This document shows positions 58,351 through 64,000 of a DNA stretch of 64,000 bases, piece after piece. The stretch spans positions 124,001 through 188,000 of the forward strand of contig JBGVUE010000001.1 in NCBI GenBank assembly GCA_041861885.1, read 5' to 3'. The DNA is from Haloimpatiens sp. FM7315 (GTDB lineage: Bacteria > Bacillota > Clostridia > Clostridiales > Clostridiaceae). A program made the position numbers and the translations under genes. The first letter of the stretch is position 1, and every line of letters begins with the position of its first letter. Below the pieces are notes generated by a model that worked only from the letters and a program-made list of their open reading frames with translations, did not search any database and was not told the DNA's origin.

Positions 58351-59592
58351 ATGAAAAAAAGAGTTGTAATTACAGGGTTAGGCGCAGTTACTCCTGTTGG
58401 AAATGATGTTGATAAATTTTGGAGTAATATAAAAAATGGAGTATGCGGTATAGATTTCATAAAGTCCTTTGATGCAAGCAATCAAAAATCAAAAGTTGCT
58501 GCAGAAGTTAAAGATTTTGATCCCAATTTATATATGGACAAAAGAGATGCAAGGAGAATGGATAGATATTCTCAGTTTGCTATGGCAGCATCAACAGAGG
58601 CTATAAAAGATTCAGGACTTAATTTAGAAGAAATAGACAGGGAAAGACTTGGGGTTTTAGTAGGTTCTGGAGTAGGTGGAATAATAACTGTTGAAAAGGA
58701 ACATGTGAAACTTTTAGAGAAAGGTCCAGGAAGGGTGTCACCTTTTATGATTCCAATGCTAATCGGAAATATGGCAGCTGGGAATATTGCCATTAAGTTT
58801 GGAGCAAAGGGACCTTGTACAACAGTTGTGACAGCTTGTGCAACAGGAACTAACGCTATAGGAGATGCCTATAGACTTATAGAAGATGGATATGCAGATA
58901 TAATGATAGCTGGAGGAAGTGAAGGTTCTATAACACCTCTTACAGTAGCAGGATTTGCTTCTTTAACAGCTTTGACAAAAAGTGAAGATCCAAAAAGAGC
59001 ATCTATTCCTTTTGACAAAGAGAGAGATGGTTTTGTAATTGGAGAAGGAGCTGGAATTGTAATATTAGAGTCCTTAGACCATGCAAAGAAGAGGGGAGCT
59101 AATATATACGGAGAAATGAAAGGTTATGCAATGACCTGCGATGCATACCACATAACATCACCTGATCCAAAGGGAGAAGGAGCTGCAAGAGCTATGGAGC
59201 TTGCAATAAAAGATGCGGGAATAACTAAAAGCGATATTTCCTATATAAACGCTCATGGAACAAGTACTTTATATAACGATAAGTTTGAAACAGAAGCTAT
59301 AAAGAGAGTTTTTGGAGAGGATTCTTATAAGATTCCTGTAAGTTCTACAAAATCAATGACAGGACATTTGCTTGGAGCAGCTGGAGCAATTGAGGCTATA
59401 GTTTGTGTAAAAGCCTTAGAACAAGGCTTTATACCTCCAACTATAGGTTATAAAGTTAAAGATGAGGAATGTGATCTTGATTACGTACCTAATGTTGGTA
59501 GAAGTGAAGATATTACCTATGCATTATCAAATTCTTTAGGCTTTGGAGGACATAATGCAACTATAATATTAAAGAAATGGGATGGCAGATAA
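58351..59592 (+). CDS. fabF: 3-oxoacyl-ACP synthase II FabF
   Basis: 413 residues; condensing-enzyme triad: Cys in [12 protein letters not shown], His in [12 protein letters not shown], His in [12 protein letters not shown]. Chain-elongating synthase. The accB start overlaps the 3' end by 11 nt. Confidence 0.97.
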   Translation: MKKRVVITGLGAVTPVGNDVDKFWSNIKNGVCGIDFIKSFDASNQKSKVAAEVKDFDPNLYMDKRDARRMDRYSQFAMAASTEAIKDSGLNLEEIDRERLGVLVGSGVGGIITVEKEHVKLLEKGPGRVSPFMIPMLIGNMAAGNIAIKFGAKGPCTTVVTACATGTNAIGDAYRLIEDGYADIMIAGGSEGSITPLTVAGFASLTALTKSEDPKRASIPFDKERDGFVIGEGAGIVILESLDHAKKRGANIYGEMKGYAMTCDAYHITSPDPKGEGAARAMELAIKDAGITKSDISYINAHGTSTLYNDKFETEAIKRVFGEDSYKIPVSSTKSMTGHLLGAAGAIEAIVCVKALEQGFIPPTIGYKVKDEECDLDYVPNVGRSEDITYALSNSLGFGGHNATIILKKWDGR

Positions 59593-60088
59593 TATGAATT
59601 ACAAAGAAATATGTGATTTGATAAAAACTGTTAGTGAATCTAAACTTACATCTTTTCAGATAGAAATTGATGGTATGCATATTAAAATGGGTAAATATGA
59701 AGATGAATTGGATTCATGTAAAAAAGTTATAAAAAGTGAAACTAAGGATAATTCATTAAAAGAATCAAATGAAACTAAAAGGGAAGAAATTACAAACGAA
59801 TTTATGGATAGTGCTTCTTTGCTAAAAGAAAAAGCGGAAGACAAGGGAAACATAATAGTTAAATCTCCAATAGTTGGAACTTTTTATGCTTCACCATCTC
59901 CAGATAAAGAGCCTTTTATTACGGTTGGTTCAAGGGTAAAAAAGGGTGATACCCTTTGTGTAATTGAAGCTATGAAATTAATGAATAACATAGAGGCTGA
60001 AGTAGATGGTGAAATAGTTGAAATTCTTGTAGAAAACGAACAAATGGTGGAGTACAATGAACCTCTTTTTGTTATAAAAAATAATTAA
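59582..60088 (+). CDS. accB: Biotin carboxyl carrier protein of acetyl-CoA carboxylase
   Basis: 168 residues; N-terminal helical region, a Lys/Glu-rich linker, and a biotinyl domain with the target lysine in [14 protein letters not shown]. Carries carboxybiotin from AccC to AccDA. ATG 59582 overlaps fabF; ATG 59594 is an alternative, neither with a clear ribosome site, so translation may be coupled. Confidence 0.94.
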   Translation: MADNMNYKEICDLIKTVSESKLTSFQIEIDGMHIKMGKYEDELDSCKKVIKSETKDNSLKESNETKREEITNEFMDSASLLKEKAEDKGNIIVKSPIVGTFYASPSPDKEPFITVGSRVKKGDTLCVIEAMKLMNNIEAEVDGEIVEILVENEQMVEYNEPLFVIKNN

Positions 60089-60115
60089 AATAGAATAGTA
60101 TAGAAGGTGAAATAT

Positions 60116-60559
60116 ATGGAAGATACAGTGAAAAGAACTCTTAATATAAAAGAAATAATGGAGATAATACCACACAGATATCCATTTTTACTTGTAGATA
60201 AAGTAGAAGAATTAGAGCCGGGAATTAAAGCTACTGGATACAAAAACGTAACAATGAATGAGTATTTTTTTCAGGGACATTTTCCAAAAGAACCTGTAAT
60301 GCCAGGAGTGCTAATAATAGAAGCTTTGGCTCAGGTGGGTGCTTTAGCTCTTTTAAGTTTAGAGGAGTATAAAGGGAAAATAGGGTATTTTGGTGGCATA
60401 AATAAGGCTAGATTTAGAAGAAAAGTATTGCCAGGAGATGTTCTTAAATTAGAAGTTGAAATAATAAAAAGAAAAGGGCCTATGGGAATAGGCAAGGCAG
60501 TTGCTACAGTAAATGGAGAAAAAGCTGCTGAGGCAGAACTTACTTTTGCTATAGGTTAA
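60116..60559 (+). CDS. fabZ: 3-hydroxyacyl-ACP dehydratase FabZ
   Basis: 147 residues, hot-dog fold: catalytic His in [11 protein letters not shown] and Glu in [12 protein letters not shown]. Produces trans-2-enoyl-ACP. AAGGTG is spaced for ATG 60116; in-frame GTG 60107 is inside it. Confidence 0.96.
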   Translation: MEDTVKRTLNIKEIMEIIPHRYPFLLVDKVEELEPGIKATGYKNVTMNEYFFQGHFPKEPVMPGVLIIEALAQVGALALLSLEEYKGKIGYFGGINKARFRRKVLPGDVLKLEVEIIKRKGPMGIGKAVATVNGEKAAEAELTFAIG

Positions 60560-60601
60560 GCTTTGGCAGGTTTTGAAGAGTAAAGACGAGGTGATATTAG
60601 G

Positions 60602-61945
60602 GTGTTTAATAAGATATTAATTGCTAATAGGGGTGAAATTGCCGTTAGGATAATAAGAGCCTGTAGGGAAATGGGTATAGAAACCGTGGCAGTTTATTCA
60701 GAAGTGGATAAAAACGCATTACATGTTCAGATGGCTGATGAGGCGGTTTGTATTGGAGGCGCTAAATCAAAAGATAGTTATCTAAATATGCAAAATATAA
60801 TAAGTGCCACAGTACTTACAGGAGCACAGGCTATACACCCTGGCTTTGGATTTTTATCTGAAAATAGTAAATTTGCACGTATGTGTAGTGAATGTAATAT
60901 AGTTTTTATTGGTCCTGACTCAAGCATAATAGATAATATGGGAAATAAATCAAAGGCTAAAGAAATAATGGATAAAGCTGGAGTGCCTATCGTAAAAGGT
61001 TCTGAAGGTGCAGTTAATGAAGAAGATGAGGCTTTAAAAATAGCAAAAGCAATAAAATTTCCCGTTATGATAAAAGCATCTGCTGGAGGTGGAGGCAGGG
61101 GCATTAGAATAGTTAAAGAAGAAAAGGAGTTTATAGATTCCTTTAGAAGTGCTAAAAGTGAAGCAAAAGCTGCTTTTGGTGATGATAGTATGTATGTAGA
61201 AAAATTTATAGAAAACCCAAGACATATAGAATTTCAAATATTAGCAGACAATTACGGAAATGTAATACATTTAGGAGAAAGAGACTGTTCAATTCAAAGA
61301 AGAAACCAAAAGGTTCTAGAAGAAGCTCCTTGTGCTGTTATGAGTAAAGAGTTAAGAGATAAAATGGGAAATGCAGCTATAAATGCAGCCAAAGCTGTGG
61401 GATATAAAAATGCTGGAACTATAGAATTTTTACTAGACAACCATGGAGATTTTTATTTCATGGAAATGAATACTAGAATTCAAGTAGAGCATCCGGTTAC
61501 AGAAATGGTAACAGGTATAGATGTTATAAAAATGCAGCTTATGATTGCAAGTGGAGAGCATCTTACATTGAAACAAGAGGATGTAAAAATTAAGGGCCAC
61601 TCTATTGAGTGTAGAATAAATGCTGAAAATCCTAAAAAAGGGTTTGCACCATGCCCTGGAGAGATTAAATATCTTTACGTTCCAGGAGGACCTGGAGTGA
61701 GATTAGATTCTGCTGTATATCAAGGTTATGTAATTCCTCCGAATTATGATTCTATGATAGGAAAATTAATAGTTTATGGAAAAGATAGAAAAGAAGCAAT
61801 AATGAAGATGAGAAGGGCCCTTGGAGAGTTTATTATAGAGGGAATAGATAATAATATAGATTTCCAATATGAAATACTAAACAACCAGAGCTTTTGTCTT
61901 GGAGATTTTAATACTGGATTCATTGAAAAAGAATTTTCAAAATAA
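60602..61945 (+). CDS. accC: Acetyl-CoA carboxylase, biotin carboxylase subunit
   Basis: 447 residues: KILIANRGEIAVRIIRACRE at the N-terminus, ATP-grasp with KASAGGGGRGIR, and EMNTRIQVEHPVTEM. Carboxylates biotin of AccB using ATP and bicarbonate. GTG start behind GAGGTG. Confidence 0.97.
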   Translation: MFNKILIANRGEIAVRIIRACREMGIETVAVYSEVDKNALHVQMADEAVCIGGAKSKDSYLNMQNIISATVLTGAQAIHPGFGFLSENSKFARMCSECNIVFIGPDSSIIDNMGNKSKAKEIMDKAGVPIVKGSEGAVNEEDEALKIAKAIKFPVMIKASAGGGGRGIRIVKEEKEFIDSFRSAKSEAKAAFGDDSMYVEKFIENPRHIEFQILADNYGNVIHLGERDCSIQRRNQKVLEEAPCAVMSKELRDKMGNAAINAAKAVGYKNAGTIEFLLDNHGDFYFMEMNTRIQVEHPVTEMVTGIDVIKMQLMIASGEHLTLKQEDVKIKGHSIECRINAENPKKGFAPCPGEIKYLYVPGGPGVRLDSAVYQGYVIPPNYDSMIGKLIVYGKDRKEAIMKMRRALGEFIIEGIDNNIDFQYEILNNQSFCLGDFNTGFIEKEFSK

Positions 61946-61985
61946 TATTTGTAAAATAGTTACAAATCAGAGTAGGTGATGCCTT

Positions 61986-62855
61986 TTGTTTAGATTTAAA
62001 AAACTATTAAAGAGGGAAAAATACATACAAATTCCTAACGAAAGCCTTGAAAGAGAAAACCTAAATAAACCCAATATACCAGATGGCATGTGGGTAAAGT
62101 GTAAAAATTGTGGAAACATAGTTTATAAAGAAGATGTAGAAAATAACTTAAAAGTTTGCGAAAATTGCAATTATCATTTTAGGTTGAGTTCAAGAGAGAG
62201 AATAGATATGATTGCGGATAGTGGTACCTTTGTTGAAATGGATAAAGATATGGAGAGCAAAAATGTCTTGAATTTTCCTCAATATGATGAAAAACTAATT
62301 AAAGAAAAAAACAAAAATGAAGAAAAAGATGCTGTAGTTACGGGCATATGTAGAATTAATGGGTCCAAAGTTGTTATTGCAGTAATGAATAGTGGATTTA
62401 TGATGGGTAGCATGGGCATAGTTGTTGGAGAAAAGATAACAAAAGCTATAGAAAAAGCAACTGAAAATAGACTTCCAATAATTATATTTACTGCTTCAGG
62501 TGGTGCTAGAATGCAGGAGGGCATGTTCTCTTTAATGCAGATGGCTAAAACCAGTGCAGCTCTTGGAAAACATAGCGAAGCAGGACTTTTATATGTAACA
62601 GTTCTTACAGATCCTACTACAGGTGGGGTTACGGCAAGTTTTGCTATGCTTGGAGATATTATTGTTGCAGAACCAGATGCTTTAGTGGGCTTTGCAGGTA
62701 AAAGGGTTATTGAACAAACAATAAAACAGACCCTACCAAAAGAGTTTCAAAAATCAGAGTTCCTAATGAGTAAAGGTTTTGTAGATAAGATAGTAGAGAG
62801 AAAAGATTTAAAGAAAACCCTAGGTCAAATATTAAGGTGGCATAAAGGGGCGTAG
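61986..62855 (+). CDS. accD: Acetyl-CoA carboxylase carboxyltransferase subunit beta
   Basis: 289 residues: N-terminal zinc ribbon (CKNCGN ... CENCNY), then a crotonase-like carboxyltransferase with [19 protein letters not shown] and [14 protein letters not shown] start. Pairs with AccA. Confidence 0.96.
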   Translation: MFRFKKLLKREKYIQIPNESLERENLNKPNIPDGMWVKCKNCGNIVYKEDVENNLKVCENCNYHFRLSSRERIDMIADSGTFVEMDKDMESKNVLNFPQYDEKLIKEKNKNEEKDAVVTGICRINGSKVVIAVMNSGFMMGSMGIVVGEKITKAIEKATENRLPIIIFTASGGARMQEGMFSLMQMAKTSAALGKHSEAGLLYVTVLTDPTTGGVTASFAMLGDIIVAEPDALVGFAGKRVIEQTIKQTLPKEFQKSEFLMSKGFVDKIVERKDLKKTLGQILRWHKGA

Positions 62856-62866
62856 GAGGTGTAAAC

Positions 62867-63660
62867 ATGAGTGATTTAACACCCTTAGAAAAATTGAAAA
62901 TAGCAAGGATGGTTGAGAGACCTACTGCTCTTGATTATATAGATAGGATTTTTGATTCTTTCATGGAATTTCATGGAGATAGACGTTTTGGAGATGACCC
63001 TTGTTTAATAGGTGGCATAGGGGAAATTTTAAATATTCCTGTTACTATAATAGCTCAGCAAAAAGGCAGAAATACAAAGGAAAATATACAAAGAAATTTT
63101 GGAATGCCAAATCCAGAAGGTTATAGAAAAGCCTTAAGACTCATGGAACAGGCAGAAAAATTTAAAAGGCCTGTAATATGCTTTGTAGATACACCAGGAG
63201 CTTTTGTGGCATAGGTGCAGAGGAGAGAGGCCAAGGGCAAGCTATAGCTGAAAATTTGCTTTTCATGTCTAAACTTAAGGTGCCAATCTTGTCTATAGTG
63301 ATTGGGGAAGGCGGAAGTGGAGGAGCACTTGCAATTGCTGTGGCAGATGAAGTTTGGATGCTTGAGAATTCCATTTATTCTATATTGTCCCCTGAAGGTC
63401 TTGCAAGTATCCTTTGGAAAGATGCCTCTAGAGCAAAAGAAGCTGCAGACATAATGAAAATCACATCAAGGGATTTAAAAGACTTTGATATAATTGACAG
63501 GATTATTGAAGAACCAAAAGGTGGAGCACAGGAAGATGTAGAAAAGGTAGCCTTAGATTTAAAGAAAAATATAATAAGTTTTATAAAAAATAAGAAAGAT
63601 ATTTCAAAAGAAGAATTACTAGAAAAGCGCTATAATAAATTCAGAAAAATAGGAATGTAA
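62867..63660 (+). CDS. accA: Acetyl-CoA carboxylase carboxyltransferase subunit alpha (one frameshift)
   Basis: About 264 residues: [14 protein letters not shown] and [28 protein letters not shown], then CFVDTPGAF. The frame breaks in the T4 run 63202-63205; one T continues into [18 protein letters not shown] and [17 protein letters not shown]. Last gene of the fab operon. ATG after GGAGGTG. Confidence 0.95.
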
Positions 63661-63674
63661 ATTTTATATAAAAA

Positions 63675-63702
63675 AACATGGAGCTATAATAAGCTCCATG
63701 TT
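63675..63702. terminator. Bidirectional terminator after accA
   Basis: 11-bp arms AACATGGAGCT/AGCTCCATGTT around a 6-nt loop, between convergent accA and hsp20. Confidence 0.85.
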
Positions 63703-63735
63703 TAAAGGAAAATACACTAGATCTATATTTTTTAA

Positions 63736-64000
63736 CTATTGAATTTCTATTTTTGTAACCTCAGGACTTTCAGTTTTTTTCTTTGGAATAACTACGTTTA
63801 ATACTCCATTTAAAAATTCTGCCTTTATCTCTTTTTCACATACGTTATCTACATAAAAGCTTCTTTTAAATTCTCCATAGGAGATTTCTCTACTTACATA
63901 ATTAGAAGTTTTGTCTTCAACCTTATCTTCTTTTTTTGCAGAAATAGTTAAATAACTATTTTTATATTCAATGCTTATATTGTTTTTGTCTATACCAGGT
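63736..64000 (-). CDS. Hsp20/alpha-crystallin small heat shock protein (5' truncated)
   Basis: The open minus-strand frame enters at the window end and stops at 63736, giving the C-terminal ~87 residues: SREISYGEFKRSFYVDN, the alpha-crystallin core, followed by AEFLNGVLNVVIPKKK with the conserved G-V-L strand. ATP-independent holdase chaperone. The N-terminal arm is outside the window. Confidence 0.88.
   Translation of the reverse strand, partial: PGIDKNNISIEYKNSYLTISAKKEDKVEDKTSNYVSREISYGEFKRSFYVDNVCEKEIKAEFLNGVLNVVIPKKKTESPEVTKIEIQ

Overview
The window is AT-rich, low-GC Firmicute DNA and fits a spore-forming Clostridium (cluster I) near the replication origin. Evidence: the noc/parA/parB block with two perfect parS sites; spore-linked genes (yyaC, a LonC-type protease); strong AAGGAGG-type ribosome binding sites with frequent TTG/GTG starts; and the rpsF-ssb-rpsR / rplI-lonC-dnaB order seen in clostridia. 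The species cannot be named from the sequence alone.

Layout. 1-4.7 kb: chromosome partitioning (noc end, parA, parB, DUF4446, YkuS-like, yyaC on the minus strand). 4.8-8.2 kb: AI-2E-family permease, then a selenium-associated set (class V aminotransferase, YedF, DUF3343). 8.4-16.9 kb: DUF951, the rpsF-ssb-rpsR operon behind an S6:S18-type leader, and a MazG-like/DUF2232/GdpP/rplI/lonC/dnaB operon. 17-26.7 kb: EamA permease, tRNA-Thr, a DUF990-type ABC exporter, an IS4-family remnant, a GNAT protein, a small membrane protein gene broken by indels, then a YtrA-like GntR/ABC operon behind a promoter-operator, and an ROK kinase. 26.9-37 kb: secreted M16C peptidase with a truncated cell-wall-binding repeat, TrhA/hemolysin III, DUF1836, two tandem SAM-I riboswitches ahead of metNIQ, an ORF-less transcribed-looking segment, and an MFS transporter behind a leader-peptide attenuator. 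37-46 kb: YgjP-like metallopeptidase, DUF3006, FAD oxidoreductase, purA, DUF1858, ECF S component, acyl-ACP thioesterase, HI0933-type flavoprotein, CoA-binding protein, PPDK regulator. 46.2-47 kb: eight tRNA genes, a four-gene block (Glu-Val-Asp-Thr) duplicated in tandem. 47-53.5 kb: dnaI and dnaD on the minus strand, M23 endopeptidase, DegV, amino-acid permease. 53.6-63.7 kb: complete type II fatty-acid synthesis operon (fabT-fabH-acpP-fabK-fabD-fabG-fabF-accB-fabZ-accC-accD-accA) with a FabT-type operator; then an Hsp20 gene cut by the window end.

About 18 genes, many of them normally essential (rpsR, rplI, purA, dnaI, dnaD, fabD, fabH, accA), are interrupted by single-base length changes, almost all inside homopolymer runs and mostly one base short. 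The reading frame resumes with full family similarity after each. This looks like uncorrected sequencing error rather than gene decay, so these genes are annotated over their full span with the break position given.

The most interesting signals are regulatory: the 38-codon leader ORF plus intrinsic terminator upstream of the MFS gene (36.9-37.1 kb), the tandem SAM riboswitches (31.9-32.3 kb), the promoter-to-terminator segment without a convincing ORF (35.0-35.6 kb), the YtrA-type and FabT-type operators, and hairpins placed on or beside ribosome binding sites.
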